From the NCBI RefSeq assembly GCF_003751085.1, contig NZ_RJJY01000001.1:3100001-3164000 (forward strand): a DNA stretch of 64,000 bases. The letters are read 5' to 3'. A model generated the notes under the pieces. The model had not been told where the DNA came from and did no database searches. It was given only the letters and a program-made list of their open reading frames with translations. Shown piece by piece: positions 1 through 8,444 of the stretch (its first letter is position 1; each line of letters starts with the position of its first letter). The stretch comes from Micromonospora sp. Llam0 (GTDB lineage: Bacteria; Actinomycetota; Actinomycetes; Mycobacteriales; Micromonosporaceae). Both the position numbers and the translations under genes were made by a program.

Positions 1-1206
1 GTCGGTGACGTGGAAGTCGACCGGTGGACTGGCCAGCAGCACCCCGGTCAGCCCGCCGAGCAGGAAGGTCACCAGGAAGCCGACCGCGAACAGCATCGGC
101 GTATCGAAGGTCAACTGCCCCTTCCACATGGTGCCGAGCCAGTTGAAGAACTTGATCCCGGTGGGCACCGCGATCAGGAAGCTGAGCATGGCGAAGAACG
201 GCAGCAGCACCTGGCCGGTGCCGTACATGTGGTGCGCCCACACGCTCATCGACAGCGCGGCGATCGCGATCGTCGCGGCCACCAGGCCCTTGTAGCCGAA
301 GATCGGCTTGCGGGCGAAAACCGGAATGACCTCGCTGATGATGCCGAAGAACGGCAGCGCGACGATGTACACCTCGGGATGGCCGAAGAACCAGAACAGA
401 TGCTGCCACAGCATCGGGCCGCCGGTCTGTGGCGCGTACACGTGCGCGCCGAGCAGCCGGTCCGCCAGCAGCGCCAGCAGCGCCGCCGCCAGCAGCGGGA
501 ACACCAGGACCACCAGCAGTGCGGTGATCAGGATGTTCCAGGTGAAGATCGGCATCCGGAACATGGTCATACCTGGTGCGCGCAGGGTGATGATGGTGGC
601 GATCAGGTTGACCGAGCCGAGGATGGTACCGAGGCCGGAGACGACCAGGCCGACGATCCACATGTTGGCGCCGATGCCCGGAGTGTGCTCCATCCGGCTC
701 AACGGGGTGTAGGCGAACCAGCCGAAGTCGGGAGCACCGCCGGGCGTCAGGAATCCCCCCATGACCAGCAGCCCACCGAGCAGATAGAGCCAGTACGCCA
801 GCGCGTTGAGCCGGGGGAACGACACGTCCGGGGCACCGATCTGCAACGGCACCAGATAGTTGGCGAACCCGAACACCAGCGGGGTGGCGAACAGCAGCAT
901 CATGATCGTGCCGTGCATGGTGAACAGCTGGTTGTACTGCTCCGGCGAGAGAAGCTGCATGCCGGGCCGGGCCAACTCGGCACGCATCAGCAGGGCCATG
1001 ACGCCGCCCGCTATGAAATAGCCGAAGGACGTGCCGAGGTACAACAGGCCGATCTGCTTGGCGTCGGTGGTCCGCAGCAGCCGGGTCAGCGAGTTGCCCG
1101 GGACCGCCGGGCGGACCGGGCCAGGGGTGGCGCCGTCGGTCCCCAGCGCCACCGGGCGCGGCGGGGCCGTCGGTGGCGTACCCACCGTCGTGGTCTGCTC
1201 CGTCAT
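1..1206 (-). CDS. ctaD: Cytochrome c oxidase subunit I (5' part; runs off the window)
   Basis: Catalytic subunit of the aa3-type terminal oxidase, a multi-pass membrane protein that reduces O2 and pumps protons. Reading the minus strand from ATG at 1206 gives about 402 residues, beginning [13 protein letters not shown]. Family signatures are visible: [12 protein letters not shown] with the low-spin heme histidine, [14 protein letters not shown] with the CuB histidine and its cross-linked tyrosine, and the HH pair in WAHHMYGTG. The start is supported by GGGAGG a few bases upstream. The C-terminal third lies outside the window. Because the reading frame is open at the window edge, only its opposite-strand shadow appears as a complete ORF. 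Identity is certain at family level. Confidence 0.96.
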   Translation of the reverse strand, partial: MTEQTTTVGTPPTAPPRPVALGTDGATPGPVRPAVPGNSLTRLLRTTDAKQIGLLYLGTSFGYFIAGGVMALLMRAELARPGMQLLSPEQYNQLFTMHGTIMMLLFATPLVFGFANYLVPLQIGAPDVSFPRLNALAYWLYLLGGLLVMGGFLTPGGAPDFGWFAYTPLSRMEHTPGIGANMWIVGLVVSGLGTILGSVNLIATIITLRAPGMTMFRMPIFTWNILITALLVVLVFPLLAAALLALLADRLLGAHVYAPQTGGPMLWQHLFWFFGHPEVYIVALPFFGIISEVIPVFARKPIFGYKGLVAATIAIAALSMSVWAHHMYGTGQVLLPFFAMLSFLIAVPTGIKFFNWLGTMWKGQLTFDTPMLFAVGFLVTFLLGGLTGVLLASPPVDFHVTD

Positions 1207-1228
1207 GGCCGCCTCCCGCCCAGCACGT

Positions 1229-1260
1229 CAACCGACGGTAACTTGATAAATCGTCGGTTG
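1229..1260. promoter_or_regulatory. 9-bp inverted repeat upstream of ctaD
   Basis: CAACCGACG and CGTCGGTTG flank a 14-base AT-rich spacer that contains TTGATAAAT. It lies 23 bp upstream of the ctaD start. It could be an operator over the ctaD promoter or a leader hairpin. No matching regulator was recognised. Confidence 0.4.
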
Positions 1261-1320
1261 AGGCGGTAAATCTGGATCAGTCGGGTCAAAGCCTGGCTGA
1301 CCTCTCGACCGGGACGCGGT

Positions 1321-1369
1321 CCGGCTGCCGTAGCGCTGGCCGGCTGCCGTAGCGCGCCACGGCAGCCGG
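1321..1369. repeat. Direct repeat plus 11-bp stem-loop between ctaD and the amidohydrolase
   Basis: CCGGCTGCCGTAGCGC occurs at 1321-1336 and again at 1340-1355. The second copy forms a perfect 11-bp stem (CCGGCTGCCGT with ACGGCAGCCGG, 1340-1369) around an 8-base loop. Either copy could pair with the right arm, so alternative hairpins are possible. It sits in the divergent intergenic region and has no U-tract on either strand. Confidence 0.45.
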
Positions 1370-1442
1370 ACCGACAGCTCTTTCGCCGTAGGTCCGGCTG
1401 CGACAGGATGGACCTGTCCACCGACCGTCGGACGGGAGCCGC

Positions 1443-2336
1443 GTGCCATCGACAATGATCGACCAGTCTGGTGACCCGCCGGTCACGGTCATCGACTCCC
1501 ATCTGCACCTGTGGGACCCACGACTACTCGACTACCCGTGGCTGGCGCAGGTCCCCCGGCTACGGCGCAGCTACCTGCCAGCGGACCTCTCGACCGCCAC
1601 CGCCGGGCTCGGATCGGGCGGATTCCACCTCGAAGCGGTGGTGTTCGTCGAGGCCGGCCGGGCCGACGCGGACGCCGACGCCGAGGTCGACTGGGTCGAA
1701 CAGCTCTCCGCCGGATGGCCGATGATCCGGGCGGTGGTGGCCCATGTGCCGCTGGAGCGGGGCGCCGACGCCAGCGCAAGGATCGCCGCGCTACGCCGCC
1801 ACCGCTTGGTCACCGGGGTGCGCCGCAACCTTCAGGACGAGGCCGACGGCTTCACCGCCACCGACGACTTCGTCGCCGGAGTCCGGCTGCTGGGCGATGC
1901 CGGGCTCAGCTTCGACCTCTGCGTGCGGCACCACCAACTGCCCGAGGTGACTGCACTGGCGGCCCGGGTGCCGGAGGTCACCTTCGTCCTGGACCATCTC
2001 GGAAAACCACCGGTGGCCGTCGGCGACACCGAGCCATGGCGCGACGACCTGGCCCGCATCGCGCAGTTGCCGAACGTGGTCTGCAAGCTCTCCGGGCTGG
2101 CCACCGAGTCGTCCCGCGGCTGGCTCGGTCACGACCTGCTGCCCTACCTCGACCACGCGCTACGCCAATTTGGGCCGGACCGGTGCCTGTTCGGCGGGGA
2201 CTGGCCGGTGGCCACCCTGGCCACCGGTTACCGTCGCTGGCTCGGGGTGGTCCGGGCCGCCTGCGCCGGCTTGCCCGGACCGCATCAGCAGGCGGTCTTC
2301 GCCGACACCGCCCGGCGGGTCTACCGGATCGACTGA
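1443..2336 (+). CDS. Amidohydrolase 2 family TIM-barrel hydrolase
   Basis: A 297-residue protein of the amidohydrolase_2 family, which includes L-fuconolactonases and pyrone-dicarboxylate lactonases and is expected to hydrolyse a lactone or cyclic ester in the cytoplasm. The N-terminal metal or substrate motif is DSHLHLWDP; VLDHLGKP and FGGDWPVA are the later barrel motifs with His and Asp. GTG at 1443 has GGGAG just upstream; ATG at 1455 is an alternative. It is divergent from ctaD and convergent with the ABC permease, so it is probably monocistronic. The substrate cannot be told from sequence; L-fucono-1,5-lactone-like compounds are the closest known class. Confidence 0.85.
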   Translation: MPSTMIDQSGDPPVTVIDSHLHLWDPRLLDYPWLAQVPRLRRSYLPADLSTATAGLGSGGFHLEAVVFVEAGRADADADAEVDWVEQLSAGWPMIRAVVAHVPLERGADASARIAALRRHRLVTGVRRNLQDEADGFTATDDFVAGVRLLGDAGLSFDLCVRHHQLPEVTALAARVPEVTFVLDHLGKPPVAVGDTEPWRDDLARIAQLPNVVCKLSGLATESSRGWLGHDLLPYLDHALRQFGPDRCLFGGDWPVATLATGYRRWLGVVRAACAGLPGPHQQAVFADTARRVYRID

Positions 2337-2367
2337 CCGCGCGGGCCGGCGGGCGGGCGGCCGCCGA

Positions 2368-2391
2368 CCGTGCGGTGACGTCACCGCACGG
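2368..2391. terminator. 24-bp perfect palindrome between convergent genes
   Basis: CCGTGCGGTGAC is followed at once by its reverse complement. It lies in the 67-bp gap between the amidohydrolase stop and the ABC permease stop, and part of the motif (ACGTCACCGCAC) recurs over the permease stop codon. The position suits a bidirectional terminator or cruciform. An ACGT-core operator is the alternative. Confidence 0.5.
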
Positions 2392-2403
2392 CGTGGCGCG
2401 ACG

Positions 2404-3249
2404 TCACCGCACCGCCCGCCGGGCGAAGGCCCGCAACGCGGCGGCGGTCGCCGCCGCCGCGACCCCCGACAGCACCAGCAGGCACAGACCGATCGGCAGG
2501 TGGGTGACGTGTGGCGCCATCGCCGCGCGGAGTGCTTCTGCGGCGTACGTCATCGGGTTCGCCGCGGTGGCCACCTGGAACCATGGCATCTCGGCCAGCC
2601 GCTGCCACGGATAGTGCACGCACCCGGTCCAGATGATCGGGGTGACGAACAGCGAGAAGGTGGCCTGGATGCGCTGCAACGGCAGCACCGTCGCCAGGGT
2701 CATGCCCAGGGCCGCGCCGACCCAGCCGGCCAGCAGCACCACCACCAGCGACAGCGGCAGCGCCGACCAGCCGCCCGGTGCGGACCCGACGACCAGCGCG
2801 CCGAGCGGGTAGACCACGGCCGCCGCGAACAGGCCACGGAGCGTGGCGACCATCAGCTTGCCGACCGCCACCAGCGCCGTCGGTAGCGGCGACAGCAGCC
2901 GGTCCTCGATCTCCCGGGTGAAGCCGAACTCCTTGACCAGTGGCACCGCCACACTCTGCAGCGCGGTGGTGAAGGTGGCGAGGGCGACCGTACCGGGCAG
3001 CAGGATGTCGGCGAACCCGGCGCCGACGATGCCCTGCATGGTCAGCACCTGGGTGAAGATGAACAGCATGAACAGCGGGGTCATCAGCACCTGCGCGAGG
3101 ACGAACCAGATGTCCTTGCCGGCGACGAACAGGTCCCGCCACAGGATCGCGCCGAAGGCCCGCGCCACCGGTGGTCGCGGTGGCGCGGCCGGTGCCGACG
3201 GTGCGGTGGCGTCCGACGACGGTACGGGGGTGACCTCGGCCAGGCTCAA
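2404..3249 (-). CDS. ABC-2 type exporter permease (DrrB-like)
   Basis: Integral membrane half of an ABC exporter, 281 residues. After about 45 polar residues there are roughly six hydrophobic segments, with the ABC-2 pattern of a charged EFGFTREIEDRLLSPLP loop between segments two and three, as in daunorubicin-resistance DrrB proteins. Translation starts at TTG 3249, which overlaps the ATPase stop (TTGA), with AAGGAG upstream, so the two are translationally coupled. As the last gene of the megasynthase array it is likely to export, or to protect against, the product made upstream. The substrate is inferred from context only. Confidence 0.88.
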   Translation of the reverse strand: MSLAEVTPVPSSDATAPSAPAAPPRPPVARAFGAILWRDLFVAGKDIWFVLAQVLMTPLFMLFIFTQVLTMQGIVGAGFADILLPGTVALATFTTALQSVAVPLVKEFGFTREIEDRLLSPLPTALVAVGKLMVATLRGLFAAAVVYPLGALVVGSAPGGWSALPLSLVVVLLAGWVGAALGMTLATVLPLQRIQATFSLFVTPIIWTGCVHYPWQRLAEMPWFQVATAANPMTYAAEALRAAMAPHVTHLPIGLCLLVLSGVAAAATAAALRAFARRAVR

Positions 3250-4496
3250 CGGATCTCCTTACCGGTCAGGCTCAGGAAGATGTCCTCCAGGCCGGGCTTG
3301 CCGATGTGCACGTCGGTCAGCTGGGCCGCGCGGCCGGTCAGCACCGTCAACGCCGGGCCGAGCACGGCGGCGGGGTCGGCGTCGAGGTGTAGCCGCAGCC
3401 GGATCTCGCCCGCCGGTCCGTCGGCCGCGGCGGCCGGTGCGGCGGCGAACAGCGCGGCGAACCGTGGATCGTTGCGGGCCGCGGCGAGCTTCGCGGCCTT
3501 CCGGGGATCGGACCTGGCGGCGGCGATCCGGGCCGCGATCCGCGGATCGGCGGCCAGCCCGGCCGGCCCTGGACCGCCGCGACCCGCCGGCCCGGGGGCC
3601 CCGGCACCGCCGGCGGTGACCTCCCCGCTACGGACACCGTCGAGCGCGGTGAGCGCGGCGAGCAGATCCGTCGCCCCGTCACCCGGCCCGGGGCGCAGGG
3701 ACAGATCCAGCACCGCCCGGCCGGCCACCCCGCGTACCAGGTTCGCCGGGGTGTCCAGGGTGAGCAGCCGGCCGTGGTCGACGATCGCCACCCGGTCGGC
3801 CAGCTCCGCCACCTCGGTCATCTCGTGGCTGGTCAGCACGACGGTCACCCCACGCTCGCGCAACTGCCGGATCCGGGTGCGGATCAGCAGCCGGGCCTGC
3901 GGCTCCAGCCCGTTGGTCGGTTCGTCGAGGAAGACCACCCGGGGGTCGTGCATCAGCGCGCGGGCGATCATCAGGCGCTGGGACATGCCGCCGGAGAAGA
4001 AGTCGACCCGCGAGTCGGCCTGCTTGTCCAGGCCGAACTCGGTCAGTAGCCGGTCGGCCCGGCGGCGCCGCTCGGCCCGGGGCACCCCGTGGTACGCGGC
4101 GTGGCTGAGCAGGTTCTGCCGGGGAGTCAACGACCGGTCGAGGTTGTTGTACTGCGGCACCACGGCGAACCGGGTCCGGGCCGCCACCGGGTGCCGGACG
4201 ACGTCGACGCCGTCCACCCGCGCCGTGCCCGAGCTGGCCCGGATCGTCGTGGTGAGCACGCCCACCGTGGTCGACTTGCCGGCACCGTTGGGTCCGAGCA
4301 GACCGAAGACCTCACCGGGTCGGACCGCGAACGACAGCGAGTCGATTGCGTTGCGCTCCTGGCCCGGGTACCGCTTGACCAGGTCGACGACCTCGACCGC
4401 CGGACCGGAGCCGGGCGGGGCGGCCGGTGCCGGGGCGGCCGATGCCGCGTCGGCGGCCGGACCGTCGACCAACGGGTGGGTGCCGGTACTGGACAT
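3246..4496 (-). CDS. ABC exporter ATP-binding protein (DrrA-like) with Ala/Arg-rich insert
   Basis: Cytoplasmic ATPase of the exporter, 416 residues. Walker A is GPNGAGKST, the Q-loop is in VPQYNNLD, the signature is FSGGMSQR, Walker B is VVFLDEPT and the switch His is in LTSHE. DrrA-type proteins are usually about 310-340 residues. The extra length is a low-complexity insert near residues 275-345 in which DPR followed by an Ala/Arg-rich stretch recurs three times at 13-residue spacing. The start ATG 4496 follows GGAGAGCAG. It begins 12 bases after the esterase stop and overlaps the permease by 4 bases. Confidence 0.92.
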   Translation of the reverse strand: MSSTGTHPLVDGPAADAASAAPAPAAPPGSGPAVEVVDLVKRYPGQERNAIDSLSFAVRPGEVFGLLGPNGAGKSTTVGVLTTTIRASSGTARVDGVDVVRHPVAARTRFAVVPQYNNLDRSLTPRQNLLSHAAYHGVPRAERRRRADRLLTEFGLDKQADSRVDFFSGGMSQRLMIARALMHDPRVVFLDEPTNGLEPQARLLIRTRIRQLRERGVTVVLTSHEMTEVAELADRVAIVDHGRLLTLDTPANLVRGVAGRAVLDLSLRPGPGDGATDLLAALTALDGVRSGEVTAGGAGAPGPAGRGGPGPAGLAADPRIAARIAAARSDPRKAAKLAAARNDPRFAALFAAAPAAAADGPAGEIRLRLHLDADPAAVLGPALTVLTGRAAQLTDVHIGKPGLEDIFLSLTGKEIR

Positions 4497-4508
4497 CTGC
4501 TCTCCTGC

Positions 4509-5516
4509 TCAGGCGGGTCTGGGATGCGCGGCGAAGAACTGCCAGCTGGTCGCGGTGGCGTCCAGTTCGGTGGCGGGCGGGTCCAGGCCGAGCAGCCGGC
4601 CTGCGGCGGTCGTCTCGGAGCCGGGCCACTGGTGCCCGGCACCGTCGATGGTGATGAGGGTGACGCCGCGACCCGCGGCGCAGTCCGCCACCGAGGTGGT
4701 GACACTCCCCTCAGTGGCGGTCCGCGCGGCACCGCACTCGTCGACCTGCCGCCACCGGCCGACCAGGTCCGGCGCAGCGGGGCCGTCCGCCTTGTCCGGC
4801 ACCCGGCCGTTACCGGTGCCGTCGCGGCGACCCGGGCCGCCGGTGTACGGGATCGTCTCGTCGGCGGTGCCGTGGATGTGCAGCACGGAGATCGGCTCCG
4901 GGGCCGGGCAGTCGCCGAGCATGGTCGTCGCCACCCCGGTCACCGCAGCGAACGTCGAACTGTCGCAGGCGATCCGGTAGGCGAGCATACCGCCGTTGGA
5001 CATGCCGACGAGGTAGTGACGGTCGGGGTCGAAGGAGAGCCGCTGCCCGAGCGACTCCACCAGGGTGAGGACGAACCCCACGTCGTCGACACCGTCGCGC
5101 GCCGAAGCACCGCAGCACTCCTCGGTCACCGCCCAGGCCCGGTTACGGGAGTCCGGGTAGACCACGACGAAGCCGTGCTGGTCGGCGACGGCGTTCCAGC
5201 CGTACCAGGATTCGGCCTGCCGGCCGCTGCCGAGCAGACCGTGCAGCATGACGACGACCGGCACCGGCGTCGTCTCGGCGACCCCGGCCGGGCGGTACAC
5301 CCGGTAGGTCCGCTCGTAGCCGTCGACGGTGATCGACCCGGCCGACGAGCCGACCGGCGGGGTGTCGACCGGAGCGACCACCCCGCCGTCCGTGGCCGGC
5401 GGGGTGGTGCCCGATGTCGGCGGTGCCGGGTCCGGCGCCGACGTGCAGCCTGCGACGAGTGCCCCGAGGACTCCCGTGACAATCAGAACCGCCGACCGGC
5501 GCCGGAACCGCGACAT
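4509..5516 (-). CDS. LpqC-type lipoprotein esterase (PHB depolymerase/feruloyl esterase family)
   Basis: Predicted surface lipoprotein, 335 residues: signal peptide with lipobox LVAGC (Cys24), a Pro/Thr-rich linker, then an alpha/beta hydrolase fold. Visible elements are the oxyanion motif MLHGLLGSG, nucleophile motif VGMSNGGM and the His in GAGHQWPG. The family resembles mycobacterial LpqC and secreted polyhydroxybutyrate depolymerases or acetyl/feruloyl esterases. It would act outside the membrane on an ester. It lies between the secreted propeller-like gene (16-base gap) and the ABC ATPase (12-base gap), so it is probably part of the same transcript. A role in maturing or hydrolysing an exported lipid is an inference. 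Confidence 0.86.
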   Translation of the reverse strand: MSRFRRRSAVLIVTGVLGALVAGCTSAPDPAPPTSGTTPPATDGGVVAPVDTPPVGSSAGSITVDGYERTYRVYRPAGVAETTPVPVVVMLHGLLGSGRQAESWYGWNAVADQHGFVVVYPDSRNRAWAVTEECCGASARDGVDDVGFVLTLVESLGQRLSFDPDRHYLVGMSNGGMLAYRIACDSSTFAAVTGVATTMLGDCPAPEPISVLHIHGTADETIPYTGGPGRRDGTGNGRVPDKADGPAAPDLVGRWRQVDECGAARTATEGSVTTSVADCAAGRGVTLITIDGAGHQWPGSETTAAGRLLGLDPPATELDATATSWQFFAAHPRPA

Positions 5517-5532
5517 CGCTCACCTGCTTCTC

Positions 5533-7404
5533 TTAGTGGTGGTGGTGTTTCGGAGTCAATTTGATCAACTCCCAGCCGCCCTCAGGGACGTCATCTGTTG
5601 GATCTGTCCGCAGATTCATCGGGTTGGCCATACCGAGGTATACCGTGGACCCGTCCACCACCATGCTACGGACGCCGTAATTGAGGTAGTTCCCGAGCCC
5701 GGCGTTGTCCACCTTCTTGGCCGACCGGTGCGGCGACTCGAAGACCCAGAGGTCGGCACCGAAGGCCAGGTCCTCTTCCTCATCGTCGTCGTCACCACTG
5801 CGGGCGGCATCGGCCGGCGGCACCGGCTCCTCCTGCTGCAGCTCCTTCGCCAGGTAGCTCCAGTCCATCGTGCCGACGTAGAGCCGGCCACCGGCGACGA
5901 CCATCTTCCAGGTGTAGTTGAGCGTCGGGTTGTCGAACCCGGACGCCCCGTACAGCGGGGTGTACCCGGTCGACGTGCTGGCCCAGACGCCGGCCGCCGG
6001 GTCGTAGGCCGGTAGCTCACTGGCACCGTAGAGCAGGTCGACGCGGTCGCCGTGGCCGCCACCACGCTGGCCGTGGCCGTGATGATGGCCGTGGCCGAAG
6101 CTGCCCCGGAAGATGCCAATGGCGCGCTGGGTGTTGCGTACCGAGTCCCGGACCCCCTGCTCGTCGGCCGGCGGGTACGCCGCCAGGTGCACCGTCGTCG
6201 CCTTGAAGGGCACGTGCATGGTCCCCCAGTAGAGGTAGCCACCGTAGGACGCGAGCCCGCCCAGCCCGTAGGTACGGGCGACGACCGGATCCGGCTCGTA
6301 CTCCAGCACGCTCCATACCCGGGTCCACCCGTCGGCGTCGCGGCTGTCCAGGCCCGGCCCGTTGTCGGACAGTTTCGGGCTCATCCAGACCCCGGCGACG
6401 TTCGGCGGGCTCGGATCGTCAGCCGTCGGCATGTCGGCGATGTCCGCGGAGGGTGACGCCGGACCGGCCGTAGTGGCAACGTCGGCCTCCACACCGACCC
6501 AGGTGGTAACGAAAACTCGACCCTGGTGGACCGTCAGGTCCACCGCCTGCGCCGGCAGGTTCGCCACCGGCAGGAAACTGAACGGGTCCGACTTGCTGCC
6601 TGTCCAGCGCAGCACGAGGCCGCGTTCACCGCCATTGGGGCCCACCCCGACGCCGGTGTAGAGCTCGCCGTCGGCGACTAGGAAATGCCGGATGTTGCCG
6701 TACTCGGTGAAGTTGCGCGAGCCGAGGAAGGCACCCGTGTCAGCGTCGAACGCAAACAGGTTGAGCGTGGCACCGAGCGCGGGACCGCCGAGCAGCACTA
6801 CGCCGCGGTGGTTACCGGCCGCCCGGATACCGGCGGTGGTGGTCAGCCGGTTCGCGTCGTCCGCCGAGGCGGCGCGGACCGCATCGGTGCGCTCGATCAT
6901 CTGTCGGCTCTTCGTGTCATACGTGTAGAGCCGGGGAGTGCGGTGGTCGCCGAGGGTCGGTGGCAACTGCGGGTTGCGGCGGGCAATCTCGCTCTGACCG
7001 TACTCGCAAACCCAGTCGTCGTTGCGTGTCGGCTCCGTGTTGCGCAGATTGTTGCCGCTGGTCATACAGTTGATGTTGGCGCCGGTGCCGAACCACAGCC
7101 GGTGCTTGTACCGGGTGAGCCCCCAGACGTACGACTGGTTGACCTTGGGCTGGCCGGCCTCACACGGCGGCCCGGCCGGGTAGTCGACACCGATGTCGAC
7201 GAAACACTCGTCGGCCGGTGCCTTGGCCAACAGGGTGCTCTGGTAGCGGGTCCCGCCGTGGTGTCCACCGTGCCTGCCGTCGGTGGTGGCTGCCGATTCG
7301 GTACCGGCCACCGGTGCGGCGGCGGCCGGACCGGCAGCCAGAAGCAGCCCGGCGAGCACGGCGGCGGCGACCGGCCGGCTCGCGGATGGGCGCAACCTAC
7401 GCAT
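5533..7404 (-). CDS. Secreted propeller-like protein of unknown function, His-rich loop and tail
   Basis: A 623-residue exported protein. I chose ATG 7404 because it has AGGGAGAGAG upstream and begins a clean Sec signal peptide (MRRLRPSASRP, hydrophobic core, cleavage after an Ala-rich stretch). A longer in-frame start at 7458 would overlap the sulfotransferase gene and spoil the signal. The mature part shows at least five strand-turn repeats of the type GELYTGV, GYLYWGTM, GRLYVGTM and STVYLGM, typical of a beta-propeller. There are four early Cys, a His/Gly-rich loop around 455-475 and a natural C-terminal KHHHH. I do not recognise the family. Its place between sulfotransferase and exporter suggests work on the pathway product outside the cell, perhaps metal-linked. 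Confidence 0.8.
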   Translation of the reverse strand: MRRLRPSASRPVAAAVLAGLLLAAGPAAAAPVAGTESAATTDGRHGGHHGGTRYQSTLLAKAPADECFVDIGVDYPAGPPCEAGQPKVNQSYVWGLTRYKHRLWFGTGANINCMTSGNNLRNTEPTRNDDWVCEYGQSEIARRNPQLPPTLGDHRTPRLYTYDTKSRQMIERTDAVRAASADDANRLTTTAGIRAAGNHRGVVLLGGPALGATLNLFAFDADTGAFLGSRNFTEYGNIRHFLVADGELYTGVGVGPNGGERGLVLRWTGSKSDPFSFLPVANLPAQAVDLTVHQGRVFVTTWVGVEADVATTAGPASPSADIADMPTADDPSPPNVAGVWMSPKLSDNGPGLDSRDADGWTRVWSVLEYEPDPVVARTYGLGGLASYGGYLYWGTMHVPFKATTVHLAAYPPADEQGVRDSVRNTQRAIGIFRGSFGHGHHHGHGQRGGGHGDRVDLLYGASELPAYDPAAGVWASTSTGYTPLYGASGFDNPTLNYTWKMVVAGGRLYVGTMDWSYLAKELQQEEPVPPADAARSGDDDDEEEDLAFGADLWVFESPHRSAKKVDNAGLGNYLNYGVRSMVVDGSTVYLGMANPMNLRTDPTDDVPEGGWELIKLTPKHHHH

Positions 7405-7454
7405 CAAACACTCTCTCCCTCTACTGTGGTTTGCTGGTGCGGGATGGCTCCGGG

Positions 7455-8417
7455 TCACACGGCGGCGGTCTGCCGTACCGCGCCACCCTTGCCCACCCGG
7501 CCGGCGACCTGTAGGGCCCAGCCGGACGGGTCGTCGAACTCCAGGAACTCACCGAGCCGGGTCAGCTGCGGCTCCGGGTCGGCGACCAGGTCCTCATAGG
7601 TCATGGTGAGCAGGTGCGCCGGCGGATTGTCGGCGAGCGCCTGCTCCGCCTGCGCCGCCATGAACGCGCAGAGCCCGAGGTAGCGGGTGCTGTCCTCGCC
7701 CCGCTCGCGCAACAGGTCGGCGGTGATCCGGCCGGGCAGCAGGTGCTCGAGCTCCGCCGGCACCTGCTGGTCCGGGCCCATCCGGAACGGGTCCACGCCG
7801 CATCGGGAAACGAACTCCAGCCGCAGCTGGATGAGCTGGAACGACGAGTGCCGGCTCATCGACCGCGCGGTGTCCGCCCAGTTGCGGGTCAGATAGACGA
7901 TCCGGGTGTCCGGGAACGACCGCAGCAGATGCGGGGCGATCTGGCTGGACCCGCCGGACCGCTCCACCCAGCGTTGCTTGCCGGTCGACCGGGTGAGCAG
8001 GTCCAGGAACATCCGGTGATGGTCGACGAAGGGCTGCTCGGGAAAGCTCGGCACCTGCCCGGCGAGCTGGTCGAACAGGCCGTCCGGGTCGTCGGTGAGC
8101 TTCGGCAGGGTGATCGCCAGCAACTGCGGCAGCTCGGTCAGGTTACCGGCCCATCTGCCGTCCGCCGGGTAACGCACCTCCTTCGGCGGCAGGCCGATGG
8201 CGAACAGGGTGGCAAGCTCCGGCTTCGGGCTGCTCAGCACCTGCCAGTACGCCGCCCCGGTGATCGGCTCGCTGGCCTTCGCCCACGACGGGGTGGCCAT
8301 GAAGAACTCCTGGACGGACAGGGTCGCCGGCTCCTCGACGATCAGGTCGGACAGCAGGGTGGAACCACACCGCCCGCTGCTGATGATGATCGCCCGTCCG
8401 GGCGCCTCGAACTGCAT
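7455..8417 (-). CDS. PAPS-dependent sulfotransferase
   Basis: A 320-residue cytoplasmic sulfotransferase of the broad Sulfotransfer family. The 5'-phosphosulfate loop is SSGRCGST (residues 13-20). The 3'-phosphate site is in YLTRNWADTARSMSRH (Arg178, Ser186). It would move sulfate from PAPS to a hydroxyl. AGGAGGTTTCG precedes ATG 8417. It follows the alpha/beta hydrolase gene by 27 bases in an array headed by a megasynthase whose ketoreductase can supply a beta-hydroxyacyl chain. In curacin CurM and cyanobacterial Ols proteins such an ST sulfates the beta-hydroxyl before decarboxylative release, and that parallel is an inference here. Sulfation of a finished lipid or sugar hydroxyl is the alternative. 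Confidence 0.88.
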   Translation of the reverse strand: MQFEAPGRAIIISSGRCGSTLLSDLIVEEPATLSVQEFFMATPSWAKASEPITGAAYWQVLSSPKPELATLFAIGLPPKEVRYPADGRWAGNLTELPQLLAITLPKLTDDPDGLFDQLAGQVPSFPEQPFVDHHRMFLDLLTRSTGKQRWVERSGGSSQIAPHLLRSFPDTRIVYLTRNWADTARSMSRHSSFQLIQLRLEFVSRCGVDPFRMGPDQQVPAELEHLLPGRITADLLRERGEDSTRYLGLCAFMAAQAEQALADNPPAHLLTMTYEDLVADPEPQLTRLGEFLEFDDPSGWALQVAGRVGKGGAVRQTAAV

Positions 8418-8444
8418 CGAAACCTCCTGGTGAAATCGACGACG

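Noticed and set aside
10..1269. 419-residue open frame on the plus strand
   Set aside because: It is antisense to ctaD, whose minus-strand translation carries all the oxidase motifs; the plus-frame protein is Arg/His/Gln-rich GC shadow.
7455..8417. Trehalose 2-sulfotransferase (Stf0)
   Set aside because: The P-loop and 3'-phosphate motifs fit sulfotransferases in general, but I see no specific Stf0 pattern and the context is a fatty-acid-type synthase.
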